A DNA stretch of 64,000 bases from Quillaja saponaria. Lineage: Eukaryota > Streptophyta > Magnoliopsida > Fabales > Quillajaceae. The stretch's first letter is position 1. Each line of letters begins with the position of its first letter. The notes beneath the pieces were generated by a model. It was given only the letters and a program-made list of their open reading frames with translations, was not told the origin of the DNA and ran no database searches. Below are positions 1-12,587 of this stretch, piece by piece. The translations under genes and the position numbers were made by a program. The stretch covers positions 17,058,062 through 17,122,061 of the forward strand of contig CM055611.1 of NCBI GenBank assembly GCA_029379385.1, read 5' to 3'.

Positions 1-1
1 C

Positions 2-543
2 ACCCGAGCCGGTCCATCTATTTATGTTGTTGCTTATGTCTACATTGACAGGTTTTGCCAGAACAATCCTGGGTTTAGAATCAATGCTAGAAATGTGCAT
101 AGGCTCCTCATTACAACTATCATGGTGGCTTCTAAGTATGTGGAAGACATGTAAGTTTTCTTGCTTCCAGTTCATTCTTCTTGCTCTTTGTTTACACATT
201 AATTTTATATAATAAATAAAAGAAAATGTGCATAAAGTTGTGTTAGTAATCATTTTTTATTTTATTTGTGAACAGGAATTACAGAAATTCATACTTTGCA
301 AGAGTTGGAGGGTTGACAACAAACGAATTGAACAATTTGGAGCTTGAGTTTCTTTTCTTGATGGGCTTCAAATTGCATGTGAATGTAAGTGTGTTTGAGA
401 GCTATTGTTGTCATTTAGAAAGGGAGGTTAGTATTGGGGGAGGCTACCAAATAGAAAGGGCTTTAAGATGTGCTGAGGAAATCAAGGCAAGGCATCAAGA
501 AGAAATTAGAGGATACAATCAGATTGCTCGCATTACATTGTAG
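2..543 (+). CDS. P/U-type cyclin, 3' part (5' end outside window)
   Basis: Partial gene in two visible exons, 2-150 and 276-543, joined across a GT-AG intron (151-275, donor GTAAGT, acceptor AACAG) that splits a Met codon. Joined, it reads on from a cyclin box: Y-I-D-R-F near the start, then NVHRLLITTIMVASKYVEDM, followed in exon 2 by NYRNSYFARVGG and NELNNLELEFLFLMGF. This is the core of PHO80-like plant cyclins (CYCP, also called CYCU), which bind CDKA-type kinases through this fold. The C-terminal tail is long and charged (ERALRCAEEIKARHQEE), which I associate with the CYCP3/CYCU2 branch; that subgroup call is inference. The start codon and the N-terminal part of the box lie left of the window. 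The stop is TAG at 541-543. No frame damage is visible, so it is probably functional. Confidence 0.9.
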
Positions 544-3500
544 ACTGAAATGAAGATTTTTCTGTTTTTACTTTCTAGGCCAGTTTTGGGTTAAATTAGA
601 TGAGAAAGGGTAGTTAATTTCTACGTACAGATTGGTGTAAATTGTTATTTATTATTATTGGCTAGTTGTAATTCATTGTAAAAGTTAACTGTTTAGTTGG
701 GGATTTAGATTCATTTATAATGAAGCACCAATGCCGAGTGAAAGTGTTTATAACTTTGTTCTCATTTCTAATTAGTTCAATTTAAAGATTGAGGCACTTT
801 TTTGTTTGTTTGTCAGAGATAGAAGGGCTTAATGAGTTTTTGTGAGAAAACCATTCACATAAGTAATTTGAACATATTATTTGTCGACCTCAAAACAAAT
901 TCATATAGGGACTGTCGCCTCTCCTTAGACGGCAGCCCCCTATCATTTTTTTTCTTCTAATAAATCTACCTCAGATTTGATTATTTTTATGACAAATCTA
1001 GAAGTTGTAATGATATTACTTTCAGATCTCATTATTTTTATTATAGATATTGAATTTGTTTCTCCTTTTTTTTAATTTTTTATGGGATTAATTTAATTTT
1101 ATGTTCTTCTAGAACATCATATGAGTAGCAATTTTCGAATCACTATAATACGTAGGTAGAGATTTTTCTCATTTAAGATGCTTGGTCATCATGTATATCG
1201 ACCTTTATGCCATGTATAGAAATCGAGTTTATTTTTAGTTAGAATTAAAAAAGTTAAGATTAATATTATGACTATAGATCTGATTCTAGTTTATCAATTT
1301 CTTATTACTCGTGTAAGTCTCGATAATATTTTACATTAATAATTATCTCTCCTTTACTCTTTAAATAAATAAAAAATTCAACCTTTTTTAAATGGCACAT
1401 ATATAATTTCTCTTGAACATAGGTTAGTATATAAAGATTTGAGATTTTCATATTGAAATGGTAACACATTTTCAAAGGCAGCAATGGAGAAGAACTGTTT
1501 GCTTGAAGCAATGATAAAAAATGAGATGGCCTGCATCATCCAAATTTCGGTGAATAACAATTAATTATGCTTTCAGTCAGAGATCTAGATTATGATGTAT
1601 TAGCAACAGTCGACTAGGAAAGATGAAAGAAAGAAAGCATTTATTTAACTAATCATTAATGGACAACATACTCTTTGAAAAATATCTTTCTGCTTTACAA
1701 TTAGAAATTAAGGAATCAATCTGCTACTATTCTATATAGGATTTTAGTTCAATTAATGTACGAACACAACTTTCCTAACCTAAACAATTTTGGCCTCTAA
1801 CTTAATTTATAGGCCTTATTTTATTCTTTTTTTTTTTTTTTACATTACAAATAATTATTTTACTGCTTTGTTTTTGTGTTTCTTTTAATTATTGATGAAA
1901 TCCCTGAAATTGAAGCAAGGCAAACAATAAATATTGGTTATATGTAATCAAGTGTGAGGAAAAGAAATGATTATGATGATGATCTCCTTCCTGTCTATTG
2001 ATACATACTCAAGAGATGATTGTGTGGTTGAGATAGGGGTTGGGGGGCACTCTGATAAGTGAAAAGCTACCCGTTTGATAAAATTTGGTTTGTGTCCTAA
2101 ATTTTAGAATTCGAGCTCTTCTTATACTAGTTTAATATTTTTGAAATTAAACACGAAAAAAATTGAGAAGGTTAAACTCAAACTCGAACTTGACACATTG
2201 AGTACTAATGAAAGATGTGATCATTTCTCAAAAAAATTTAAAAAAAAATAAAAATATTGTATTAATCAAGAGGAGTTGAATTCAGTAAAAGTTAGAGAGC
2301 AAACCAAGACAATATTAGCACCAAACCATATATATGACTTCTTATAGTTTTTAATGCATATAAAAATAATTACTATCAAAATAATAATAAAAAATAAATT
2401 GTATTAAATAAGCTAACCAGCTGGGCTCTCTAGCTAGAGCCAAACTTTGCAAGTTTCAACTTAGTCATTTACTAAACAAGTTAAAAAATAAAACTGAAAA
2501 TCAATTCAAAAGGAAGCCTCGAATGATTAGCTCTTGAGGTTCAAGAGCTAACTGGGCCCGTTCCCACCAATTACTGATCTGATGACCAAATAACTTTTTA
2601 TTTGATTTTATCTAAAGTAAAAAGGAAATAATAAAAGGTTTAAGTGGAAAACTTTCTTAATATTGTATATTAAAAATATAGGATTGAATCTTGCTTTCAT
2701 ATGGGAAGAGAGGTTTTTGAAAAGGAAAAAAAAGTACCTCATATTGTATAGTTAGAGAAAAAGACAACAATTAAAAATGAGTTGGGTATAATATCCTTTG
2801 AAAACGCTATGGGATCCAAACTCTAGTAAATAAGAAATAATGAAGTTATTGCTAAAGGATAACAACTTAAAGTGTATCGATATAACTTACTAGTATTAAA
2901 TTAATATGATATGACAAATGCCATTCAAAACAAACCAATTCGTGCAACTTTAATTAATTCCATTAGGTAACAACTACACGCATTGTCCATACCATAAATC
3001 CCATACTAATATTTATGTATCTATAACCACCGAAAACTTATGTCACTAGCAAGTTACCAAACAAAAAACAATTCAAAGTTCAGACAATGAGAAAACCAAG
3101 TTGGCTGGCTGTAAATATAAAAATTATTATATAGGGACCGGAGACAGAAGAAAGAGGACTAAGATTTGGAATATATATATGCACCAAATGTCCAATAATT
3201 AATATAAGTTGTTTTTGTTAAGATAGAATCTTTTGGGTATAATTAGCAATCTCTTTGTTTGTCTAATGGAGTTGACATTAAATTGGAAAATTTTGACTTA
3301 ATTTCTAATGCAACAAACACTGTAATTTCCCCTTACCAACCTACTTTTACATAAAAACGGACAGCCTGTTTTGTTGTGGCTAGAACTCTTTTCTAAAGCA
3401 CCTGCCAACACCAATCATTGAAGCACTTAGCTTTAGGATCATGAACAAATCTTATTTTTTATTTTTTTTTCATACAGTGAACAAATCAGATGCTTAGTAT

Positions 3501-4047
3501 ATACTCTCTTTTATACATACATATATACATACAAATATATATATATATATATTAAAGAATTGATCAATCAAGGAGTTGATTATGTTTGATTGAGATCAAT
3601 TGTAATATTACAATCAAATCATCAATAATTCTCAATTAAGATAATTATATTATTATAATTGTAATTGATAGAATTAAAGTTACAATCATTGACAAAATTA
3701 TAGAAAAACTCATTCCTTAATTCTATAATTAGTCAATTATAATTATTATTATAGTGCCGATAAATTAAAGATTCTACCATTGTAAATGAGTGAGTGAGTA
3801 AACTTTATACATATCCATGGAATAAACATTACTCTCTTCCCATAATGTACGTCAATTACAGAACCACATATATTTTTGTGTCCCTCTCTTTATCTTGTAA
3901 TTTTGTCTCGTATATTTCTAAAAAAATTCATCTCGTACTCCAAAAAACAAAAAAGGAACTAGTCAGCATTGTTGAATATATATGATTGTTAGCAAACATT
4001 AGCCTACAAAATAAAAAGGAAGTTTGTCAACAATAATATTTGTAGTT
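544..4047. other. Cyclin 3' UTR and non-coding spacer
   Basis: The first couple of hundred bases should be the cyclin 3' UTR. The rest is AT-rich, with homopolymer tracts (for example about 1830-1842), an AT microsatellite near 3537-3552 and a short GC-richer patch at about 908-945. A very AT-rich stretch at 3555-3770 has many short inverted TAATTATAA-type words. The only open frame (3794-3985) shows no recognisable motif and is probably chance. No RNA gene was recognised. Confidence 0.6.
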
Positions 4048-4052
4048 ACTAA

Positions 4053-4464
4053 TGTTGAGTCTGGATTTGACATCCAACTAAGGTGCCCTCCACGTTATTG
4101 ACCTACAAAGGGCAGTCTTGTGAACCTGGAAAAATTGTGATGACTTAATTCTGATGCCAAAGTCAGTAGATAAATAAGTTGAAAACTTGTTTAAAAGTGT
4201 AAGTTATGTGTAAGTTATATAGAACAATCTCCATCATATTTTAGGTTTTAGCCTCGTTATATAGAATATAGTGGCCAATTATGATACACCACATGTCATT
4301 TGTAAGTTAAGAGGCAGTTATAAACTCCGTTATAATAGCTACAATCTAACTATGAGATAATAAGTAATACTGATGATGTCAGCCATAGTTTGGACTTGAA
4401 TGTTATACCTTGACCAATGCTAAGTGTTATATTATGATTGGATTTGTACAATCTAGTATTATCA
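4053..4464 (-). repeat. Left LTR of outer element
   Basis: 412 bp, begins TGTTGAGTCTGG and ends GTATTATCA on the + strand. It aligns along its length with 12201-12587, with shared blocks such as TAGTGGCCAATTA, ACAATCTAGTATTATCA/ACAATTCAGTATTATCA and AAAGTCAGTA. Divergence is substantial, so the insertion is old. In the inferred minus orientation this is the 3' LTR. Confidence 0.85.
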
Positions 4465-4982
4465 CTATTCCCCCAAAAATATATTTAAAAAAGCATAAGG
4501 ACTTGAACTATCAGAGTGATCCCAATTAGAACGGGTGCTTAAATGAATGGATCATTTACCTAAGTCGTGTTTCCCGTTTAAGGGTACAATTATTGAACTT
4601 ACAACAATGTGAAAATGTTTATCACTGGGTGATTCTTTCTCGTATAATCTTATCATTGTTAGTGACGTTTTCATTTTTGCAGTGGTAAATTATCACCTAA
4701 TGTTATATGTTATACACAAATATTTTTGCAGAACATTCACACTTTACAACTACTCAACCTTATAACTTCTATTTTCCACCTTATAACTACTCCTATATTG
4801 TTCTAGTGTGGACTGATAAGTTTGAGTTTGTTATGATCATAGTAAACCCAATTCTATGATTTCCTATATGACGAGGTTACTAAAATAAATACATACTTTG
4901 CTCTTAGTATTATGGGAGAGAACCCAAGATTATAGCTGATGTGCTTGTTTAAAGCATTCTGAGTGATGACCTAAGATTGTTA

Positions 4983-5105
4983 ATGCTGCATTGGCTTCCT
5001 AGCCAGTTGCACTATTGGCTTCCTACCCAGTTTATTTGTTCAAGTGATGGCTATCTAGCCTGTTCTAGCCACCCTGAGTCTACCTATTGGCATCCTAGCC
5101 GAGCT
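4983..5105. repeat. Reiterated TTGGCTTCCTAGCC motif
   Basis: Within the outer element the words TTGGCTTCCTAGCC, TTGGCTTCCTACCC, TGGCTATCTAGCC and TTGGCATCCTAGCC recur at irregular spacing over about 120 bp. This looks like a decayed short tandem repeat in the untranslated internal region. Function unknown. Confidence 0.6.
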
Positions 5106-6317
5106 ATATAACCTGTCATTTCCTCGAGATTACATTATTGTACCTATAACTTTATAGTCATGAGGTGGAACATATTTGGTGTTACACTTCCTAAGGACTG
5201 TCAGATGTGTAGTAGCTCGTGGAGTTGTTTACTGACATTGTTAGGATGGGCGAAAGTCTCTTCCGTTTTTGAAAGGGGACGAGTTCATATGATTCATGTA
5301 AGAAGATTTTCCTACAACAGTTTTCATAATTGAGGCTGAAAGGCTAAAATCAACAAAAGATTTGTGAAATCTTTAATGCAACCTTGCTAAGAAGATCAGT
5401 CAATGATATTTTTAAAATAACTCGTATAAATTCTAAGTTTTACTGTTCATAGTGAGTTGACCATTTGTGTTTGATGACTTGTTCCCGAGCTGTATGTAGC
5501 TTACAATTTAATATTTTCTTTTGCAGACGTCTTTTGATCTTCGTATAATTTGTTTTTTTATGCTAAGTTGTACGCTAAGCATACGACTTAGTCATTAATC
5601 AACTTGAGTTTGAGAATAATAAATAAGTATTGTAAAAAATATTTCTATTGGCCAAAATCAAGACCATAAATTCCTATAAATTTGTACAACTTAAACATCT
5701 ACCAACTGCTAAACATCAATCAACATAAAAATGTAAATAATATTATATCGACATAATAATCAATTACGAGGTGCTAGTTGTAAGGCTGTATATTTGTATT
5801 AGTCATATAAAGTTTGGAGGTCATGGAGAAATAATTGAGTAATTAATTTTCAAGATGAACATGCGATAACCAAAATGTCATGTATAATGTGTTTAAACAC
5901 CGAGCATATTAATCAAGTTATCGTACTTAGAATGTGCATATGAAAATTGACAATCTTGAATATCAAGCACGTAATATTATTTTCCAAATAATAATGTTGT
6001 AATTTAATTTCTACTAGCATGTATCAGCTTGATTTGATGCTAAAATACTATTTTCTTTAATAAGCATGTAATCATATAGACAATACATGCAATTTATGTG
6101 AAAATATAAAATTGCAATGGCCAATTTTCCATAAAGCAAAACCGTCAAACAATTTTATGAAAATATAAAATATGGGAGCTATCCACAATATTCTAAACCG
6201 AGCCAGCGAATCCGGCTTCATAAGCCACTTCTCTCAGCTTCTTTACATCTAGCCAAGCCAAATTCTTGAACCAAGCTGAAACCATGATGAAAGTTGAGTC
6301 GAGTCGTACAAATCAGG

Positions 6318-6593
6318 TGTTACATGCCCTTTCCAAGAACTCAGGTTTTCTTAGGAAACAATCACAATAACATAAAAACAAGATAGAGTATATGAATTTC
6401 TTTTAACAATTTTCATAATGATAGATTACAAGTAAATCAGCTTTTGTAGGAATCATTGCTATGGTTAGCCTCTAACCGATTCCCTAATTGTTATCTATCC
6501 TTGGCTTAATAGACTTTTAACAATAGTAACTACTTTGCTAACTGTATTTTCTTCACTCTTAAACCACACTAGTTTTATAAACTAGTTATAACA
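6318..6593 (-). repeat. 3' LTR of nested gypsy element
   Basis: 276 bp, TGTTACATGCCC at the left edge and CTAGTTATAACA at the right. It aligns with 11356-11632 through blocks such as AACAATTTTCATAATGAT and GCTATGGTTAGCCTCTAAC. The TG...CA ends are intact. Confidence 0.92.
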
Positions 6594-6607
6594 ATATTTC
6601 TCCCCTT
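6594..6607 (-). other. Polypurine tract
   Basis: Read on the minus strand, AAGGGGAGAAATAT lies directly against the 3' LTR. Its position and purine content match the plus-strand primer site of LTR retrotransposons. Confidence 0.75.
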
Positions 6608-6619
6608 GAAGAACAGACT

Positions 6620-7960
6620 TGTCCTCAAGTCTGGAAGTGTGGAAACTGATGTTGAATCTTCCTCAACTCCTCCTAAGTAGCATCTTCCATGAAGGAGTGT
6701 GAACATTGAACTAGAATTTAAGTGACTGCTCTATTGCCTTGCTATACTATTCCTCTTCTTAGGACTGCTATTGGTTCCAGCTTGACAGCTCTTGACTTAT
6801 CCACCTCAGGTAACCTTGCTTGGACTAAGTGATCACCAATTCCTTTCTTAAGCTGAGAAATATGGAATGCAGGGTGTATCTTAGCATCCACAGGTAGTTG
6901 TAACCCATAAGCCACTGCACCTATCCTTTCAATCACCATAAATGGCCCAAAGAATTAGTAACTAAATTTCAGATTATGCCTAGTTGCCAAATACTTTTGT
7001 CTGTATGGCTGCAACCTTAAATACAATTTGTCCTCCACCTGCAACTCCATGTTTAACTTATGCTTATCCTTCTGTGACTTCATTCTATTCTGAACTCTCA
7101 ATGAATGAAAATTGAGAAGCTAAATTGTTGCTTCCTTTCAAACTTCTATTTACTATATCTACTCTTGAATCCCCAACTAGGTAAGGCAGATGACTAGGTG
7201 GCTCTTGGCCATATATTACCTGATAAGGTGTAGTCTATATGGCTCTGTGAAATGTAGTATTGTACCAATATTCAGCTAGACACAACCAATTCACCCATTC
7301 TTTTGGTTGTTCCCCTATCATTCATCTTAGATAGGTCTCCAAGCACTTATTCAAAACTTCATTTAAGCCATCCGTTTATGGATGATAGGCTGTTGACATT
7401 CTTAGCTTTACTCCCTGCATTTTCATTAGTTCCTACCAGAATTTACTAATGAATATTTTGTCCCTATCAGATGTAATTGCTATAAGTATCTCATACAATC
7501 TGACTATCCCATCCATGAAAGCCTGTGCTAAATCCAATACTGTAAATGGATGTGTCAAAGCAATAAAATGAGCACATTTGCTTAGCCTATCACTCATTAC
7601 CAGAATTATATTTTTTCTTCCTGACTTTCATAAGCCTTCGATAAAATCCATTGCCACCTTTGACCATATTCTTTCTAGTATAGGCATAGGTTATAACAAA
7701 CTAGGAGTAGCAATAGTGTCATATTTACATTGTTGACAGGTAAGGCACTGTCTTACAAATTCTCCAGTGTTTTTCTTTAAGACTTTCCAGTACATACTAC
7801 TATAAATTCTCTTAGTGGTTGGAAGTATTCTTGAATGAAACCCCATGGGGTTGTCATGATAGAACTTTAGTAATTCCAACCTCAACTGCATGTCATCTTC
7901 TACTTCAAGCTTCCTTTCCTTTTCAATACCCCTTGCTTCTAAGAATAGTATTTGTGAGAG
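6620..7960 (-). pseudogene. Integrase remnant with chromodomain-like tail
   Basis: Minus-strand remnants of a gypsy integrase. At 7891-7691 is the HHCC zinc-binding part, with H-x-N-P-x-G-x-H and CLTCQQCK. The catalytic core follows at about 7600-7190, recognisable from TSDRDKIF, AYHP-x-TDGLNE and GEQPKEWVNWLCLAEYWYNT. The C-terminal part at 6939-6742 reads VAYGLQLPVDAKIHPAFHIS, then RLPEV and further on LVQ with EDAT, as in chromodomain-bearing Ty3/gypsy elements. Stops such as TAG in place of CAG or TGG break the frame. Confidence 0.85.
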
Positions 7961-8039
7961 TCTCTGTCCTGCTATACTTCATGAATTATTTTTTACAGCT
8001 TCTCGTCAGTTTTTCATGACCTTGTGATTCTGCTTATCA

Positions 8040-9250
8040 ACTCAAATTGTACTAAAGTTGTAAAAATTACTCACAGTTCACCTCCTTCTCTTCTAAACAG
8101 TGCATCAACTACTTTGTTGGTAATTCCCTTCTTATAACAAACTTCATAATCAAACCCCATCATCTTAGCTAAAAACACTTGTTGAGTAAAAGTAACCAAC
8201 TTCTAGTCTATTAAGTACTTGAGGCTTTGGTGGTTAGTTCTGTTCTAGAAATACCTTCCTATTAGGTAACAACTATATTTCTTCATTGCAAGTATTATGG
8301 CTAACATCTCTTTTTCATATATCGATAGTGCTTGATGCTTAGTGGACAAAGCCTTGCTCATAAAGGCTATATGCATGTTATTCTACATTAGCACCGCTCC
8401 TACTCCATTGTTGCATGCATCAATTTTCAATATGAAAATTACATTGAAATTAGGCATAATCGATACTAATGCTTGTGTCATAGCTATTTTCAACTTTTGA
8501 AAAGCTGCTTCAGCATCTGCAGTCCAACAAAAACTTTCTTTCTTCAACAAGTTTGTCAAAGGCATGCTTATGCTCCCATAATCCTTCACAAACTTTCTAT
8601 AGCACCCTGTAAACCTGGAAATCCCCTAAGTGCCTTCACACTCCTTGGTACTAGGCCAGGATATCATACATTCAATTTTTTCTTATCTGCAACTACCCAT
8701 TTTGATTGATCATATAGCCTAAATACTCCACTTCCTTTGCTGCAAAAGAACACTTGGACTTCTTTACACATAAATTATGACTCCTCAAGATTTCAAATGT
8801 TGTTTCCAAATCAATCAAGTGCTAATCCCAGCTTTTGCTGTATAATAACATATCATCAATAACACCATAATAAACTCCTCAAATAAGGCCTAAACACTTT
8901 AATCATTAGGCTTTGGAAGGTTGAAGGAGAATTAGTTAAACCAAATGGCATTACTAGGCATTCATAATGTCCAGAGTGGGTCCTGAAAGCTGATTTAGCA
9001 ATATCTTTCTCTGCCATTCTAATATGGTGATAACCAGCCCTTATATCCAACTTAGAAAATACCACTCCCCAATACAACTCATCTAATAATTCTTCAATGA
9101 TAGGAACAAGAAACTTATCCTTTATAGTGAATCAGTTTAACTGCCTATAGTCAACACACATTATCCATGATCCATCATTCTTCTTTACCATGACTATAGG
9201 GGATGAAAATGGACTATTACTGTTTATGATTACCCCAGACTTCAGTATTT
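8040..9250 (-). pseudogene. Reverse transcriptase and RNase H remnant
   Basis: Minus-strand translation shows CVDYRQLN near 9150, [13 protein letters not shown] and [14 protein letters not shown] within 9077-8856. RNase H pieces follow at 8589-8383 (FCWTADAEAAFQKLK, then ILKIDACNNGVGAVLM) and at 8240-8080 (HQSLKYLI, FDYEVCYKKG). These are standard gypsy RT and RNase H blocks. The Y-x-D-D catalytic region falls in a frame-disrupted part near 8855 and I could not read it cleanly. Several in-frame stops show it is inactive. Confidence 0.88.
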
Positions 9251-9775
9251 CTTGCACCATTTTTTAATGGTATCTTACTATAAAGCAGGATACCTATATG
9301 GTCTAACTTGACTACCTGACTCTTATCTTTTAAGGGAATGGTATGATCATGCAGTCTGTAAGAAGGTAGAGTTTTAGGTTCTGAAAATATATCTTGAAAC
9401 TAATTCAATAACTACTGCAAAGATGCAGATATAGGATATACCTCTTAAAGACTTCCTGCATCACTTCTTGTTGCAGTAACATGACTGGTGTCTCCTTGAA
9501 ATGAATCATCATTAGTGCCTTCCCTGATTGGGTTGTCTTCTTTAACTCTCCACCTTCCATGAGTTCCACCTCATGAGACTAGACACCTTTCATCTCATAT
9601 GTTTTTCCTTCCTTCATGAATCTCATAGTTAACCTATCAAAGTCCCTCCAAATTGGGCCAAGCTTTGGCAACCATTGCACCCCAAGCACCATTTGACATC
9701 CTCCCAATTTCAGAATTAAGAGGTTTGCTTGAAATCTTCAATTTTGCATCTTCTATTCTAACTCTTTGCAACACA

Positions 9776-9961
9776 CTATACTCTAGCCTTGTCACCATTA
9801 GCTAATGTCACTTGTAGTGCTTCTACCTTTAGCAATCTGTACCCCGGCTGTTTTGCAAATCTCACATATATAAAATTGTGAGTACTCCCACTATCCACCA
9901 GAATCAGGAATCTGTTACCCCTCACCTTCCCTGCTTCCTTCATAGCATGGAATTCATCCAA
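9776..9961 (-). pseudogene. Aspartic protease fragment of gypsy element
   Basis: A 61-codon open stretch contains LVDSGSTHNFI, the retroviral-type aspartic protease active site (D-S/T-G), followed by the usual LANGDKARV segment. It lies between gag and RT as expected. Confidence 0.85.
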
Positions 9962-10099
9962 CCCTATGCTGCATGTATTGATATAACAGGCCCTTTTGTT
10001 TGCTTTTCTTCTTCTTCCAATTCTACAATATTCACATTGCTAGTTGAACCAGGTACATACTCCACTTCATACCCTACCTCAGGTTCCATAATTATCTAA

Positions 10100-11326
10100 T
10101 ATAACTAAGATTTTTTACATTTGTGCCCAGGAAGAAACTTCTCATCACACCATTAGCATAAGCCTTTCAACTTCTTATCCTCCCACTCCTTCTGTGTCAA
10201 GTTTTTTATGGGTTTATAGGCATTTGTGGATTTCACATTTTGGTTTTCTAGTCTGGTTTTAGCATGGTTTTTAGAAGAGTTAGGGTATTGCAAGAATTTT
10301 GGTGTAGGTAAGGCTGCCATATGTTTATTAGATCCTAGGAAAAAATAAGATCTAGCTTGGGTTTGGTATGTTGAAGGTCTATATTGGTTCTTCTTAGTGA
10401 TTTCTTGAATTGTGGGTTCTTGTAATCTAGTAAATACATTTCTTCTAAAAGAGTTTTTGGAGCTAAGCACCTAACTGCACTTTCAATCTCTTTGTTCAGT
10501 CAACTCAAGAAACAACTTACTAAGAAACTTTCAAACATGGTTGCCTCACTCAACATCTTTTCAAATAGGTCTTGATATTCTTGTACAGAACTCCACTGTC
10601 TTAACTTCATCAGGTTTGCTACTGGGTCTTCAAAGGCTCTATTTGCAAACTTCTATCTCATACTGGAGATGTGTAATTCCCATTCCACAATTCTTCCAGC
10701 CATACTTCTCATGAAAGCTTGATGCCAATGTAAAGCCATTCTTTCCAGATGAGCACTAATAGTTCTCACCCTGTGCATATCCAATACCCCCTCCACTTTA
10801 AAGAACTGCTCCACCTTATACATCTAATCTCTGAAATTTACCCTTTCAAACCTAGGGCATTCTATTCTTGCATACCTCCCATGATGATAGTAATTCCCCA
10901 TCTGAGCTGCATTTGCTCTCTGGCCACCCTTCCTATGAAATCTTGCATTACCACCTTCAGGCATAAAACCTCTATGCAATCTAAGATTTGGTAAATCTTG
11001 AACTATTTTCACACCAACCTGTGGAATTTCAAGTACTCCCATATTAGTTCCTTGTGCATTTCTTGGCATGTCCCTGTGATTATCCATATTTTCAGCACTA
11101 TCTACTTGAGGTATTTCTTGAGGCACATGCTGGTGTTGCACATATAGAGGTTGATTTTCCCTCAAATATGAAATTCCTCCATCATCTTCATCTTCATCTT
11201 CATCAGAAGTTCATTTTAAACATCCATTTTTTTGACTCAGGCTTGTGTGGTTTGGTTGACTGACTCTTGCATCCCTTCCACCCGAGCCTCCAAACGGAGA
11301 ATCTTTGCTTGGGTTTGATTCATCAT
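10100..11326 (-). pseudogene. Gag remnant with zinc knuckle
   Basis: Starts at a likely ATG-ATG (11326 leftward, 16 bases from the primer site) with a short coiled-coil-like lead (AKILRLEARVEGMQESVNQT), then an early TGA. The open block 11165-10824 and following frames resemble plant gypsy gag. A CCHC zinc-knuckle remnant (CDE-x-F-x-PGHKC type, with two cysteines altered or out of frame) lies at about 10180-10110. Broken by frameshifts. Confidence 0.75.
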
Positions 11327-11341
11327 GGCTAGATCTTGCTT

Positions 11342-11353
11342 GCTTTAATACCA
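11342..11353 (-). other. Primer binding site, initiator-Met tRNA type
   Basis: Minus strand TGGTATTAAAGC, two bases inside the 5' LTR, matches the common plant site TGGTATCAGAGC at 10 of 12 positions. Confidence 0.82.
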
Positions 11354-11355
11354 GT

Positions 11356-11632
11356 TGTTACAAGCCCTTTTCTAAGAATTGGGTTTTCTTATGAAATAAT
11401 CATAATAACACGAAAACAAGAGAGAAAATATATGAATTTTTATTAACAATTTTCATAATGATGGATTATAAGAAAATCAGTTTTCGTAGGAATCACTGCT
11501 ATGGTTAGCCTCTAACAAATTCCCTAACTGTTTGCTTACAGTTTAATCCTTGGTTCAACAAACTTTTTAACAACAATAACTACTATGCTACTTCACTCTT
11601 AAACGACACCGTTTTATAAACTAGTTGTAACA
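11356..11632 (-). repeat. 5' LTR of nested gypsy element
   Basis: 277 bp, TGTTACAAGCCC to CTAGTTGTAACA. It is the partner of 6318-6593. Many substitutions separate the two copies, well over a tenth of positions by eye. Confidence 0.92.
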
Positions 11633-12200
11633 TCTGGCTTCTTAGCAGCTCCTTTAAGCTGAGATGAGCCAGTGTAGAAACTAGGACTAAGTCAGAATTT
11701 GATATTGTGATCAAATGGCCCAGGTCAACGGCTCCAACGAGCCAAATCTCCTCCTAGTCTAAAAACAGACTTACGATGGTGCATTCATGCTTGGATGGAA
11801 GAGATCTAAACTGAGAAGTGGTAGAAGAAAGGATCTGGTTGTTGTAATGTAATTTCCTGATATGTTGGGTAGTCGGTGAACGGGCTAAATAAAGCCTATG
11901 CATGGTGGCACATGTATCGTACATATGGGAGAAAACCAGGTCATTGATTGGATGTGTAGGCACATTTTACCCCTGTTGGCATGGTTTCTGGTATGCTGAT
12001 CGAGACTTGTGTTGCTAGTGCTACTGTGGGCTCGTAATAGTGGTTTATGGCCGAAGAGAAGCATGTCGAGTTGTTTTTAAGTATGGTCATTGAGCTTCTT
12101 TTTCTTGTACATAAGGTCAAATATATATTCTGGTCAATGTTATAAAGATCGAAAAATCGAAATCGTATGGGTTCTCACCAGTCTCACCTAAGTGCATTAA

Positions 12201-12587
12201 TGTGAAATCTGAATTTGATCAACTGAGATGTCCTCTATATGGCCGATCAAAGGTGATCATGTGGACTTGGGAAAACTTCAATACTAAAGTCAGTATATGA
12301 TCTCCGAGAAATAACCTGAAAGATGTTAAAGAGTATGAATTACAGAGTATAACTTCATTTACCTTTAGGGTTTTAGCCATTTTACATATAATATAGTGGC
12401 CAATTAGGATGCATCATGTGTCACTATAATTAAGAGGCCGTTACAGAGTCTGTTACAATAGTTACAATTTAATTATGAGGTAATAAGTAATATTGGTGAT
12501 ATTATTACAATTTGGACTGGACTGTTCTACCCTTGACCATGTCATGTGTTCATAAAATGATTGAATTTATACAATTCAGTATTATCA
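12201..12587 (-). repeat. Right LTR of outer element
   Basis: 387 bp, begins TGTGAAATCTGAATTTGAT and ends CAGTATTATCA, followed immediately by ACTAA, the same five bases that precede the left LTR. In the inferred minus orientation this is the 5' LTR. Confidence 0.85.

Larger units (their letters stand above)
6318..11632 (-). mobile_element. Nested Ty3/gypsy (chromodomain-type) retrotransposon, full length but decayed
   Basis: 5.3-kb element with 276- and 277-bp LTRs (both TGTTACA at the left end; TATAACA or TGTAACA at the right), a primer site, a polypurine tract, and gag, protease, reverse transcriptase, RNase H and integrase remnants in the order expected for Ty3/gypsy, all on the minus strand. 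The C-terminal integrase tail has a chromodomain-like LVQ...EDAT motif. Flanking bases TCAGG (6313-6317) and TCTGG (11633-11637) match at 4 of 5 positions and are probably its target duplication. Frameshifts and stops occur throughout, so it is not autonomous now. It sits inside the outer element 4053-12587 and is therefore the younger insertion, although its LTRs also differ clearly. Confidence 0.93.
4053..12587 (-). mobile_element. Outer LTR retrotransposon, non-coding, split by a nested gypsy element
   Basis: Two diverged copies of a 390-410 bp sequence lie 8.1 kb apart in direct orientation (4053-4464 and 12201-12587). Both begin TG and end TATTATCA, and the whole is flanked by an identical 5-bp duplication, ACTAA (4048-4052 and 12588-12592). 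That is the signature of an LTR element inserted as a unit. Removing the nested gypsy element leaves about 3.2 kb, of which about 2.4 kb is internal, with no recognisable gag or pol, so it looks like a LARD-type non-autonomous element. Minus orientation is inferred: the bases right of 4464 give a purine-rich tract (GGGGGAATAG on the minus strand) next to the LTR, and the LTR read on the minus strand has a TATA-like word followed by ACTGACTTTGGCAT, a word common near the 3' end of plant LTRs. No clear tRNA primer site was found. Confidence 0.85.

Noticed and set aside
10153..11263. Plus-strand open frames across the gypsy gag region
   Set aside because: They are the complement of minus-strand gag remnants and have no independent support.
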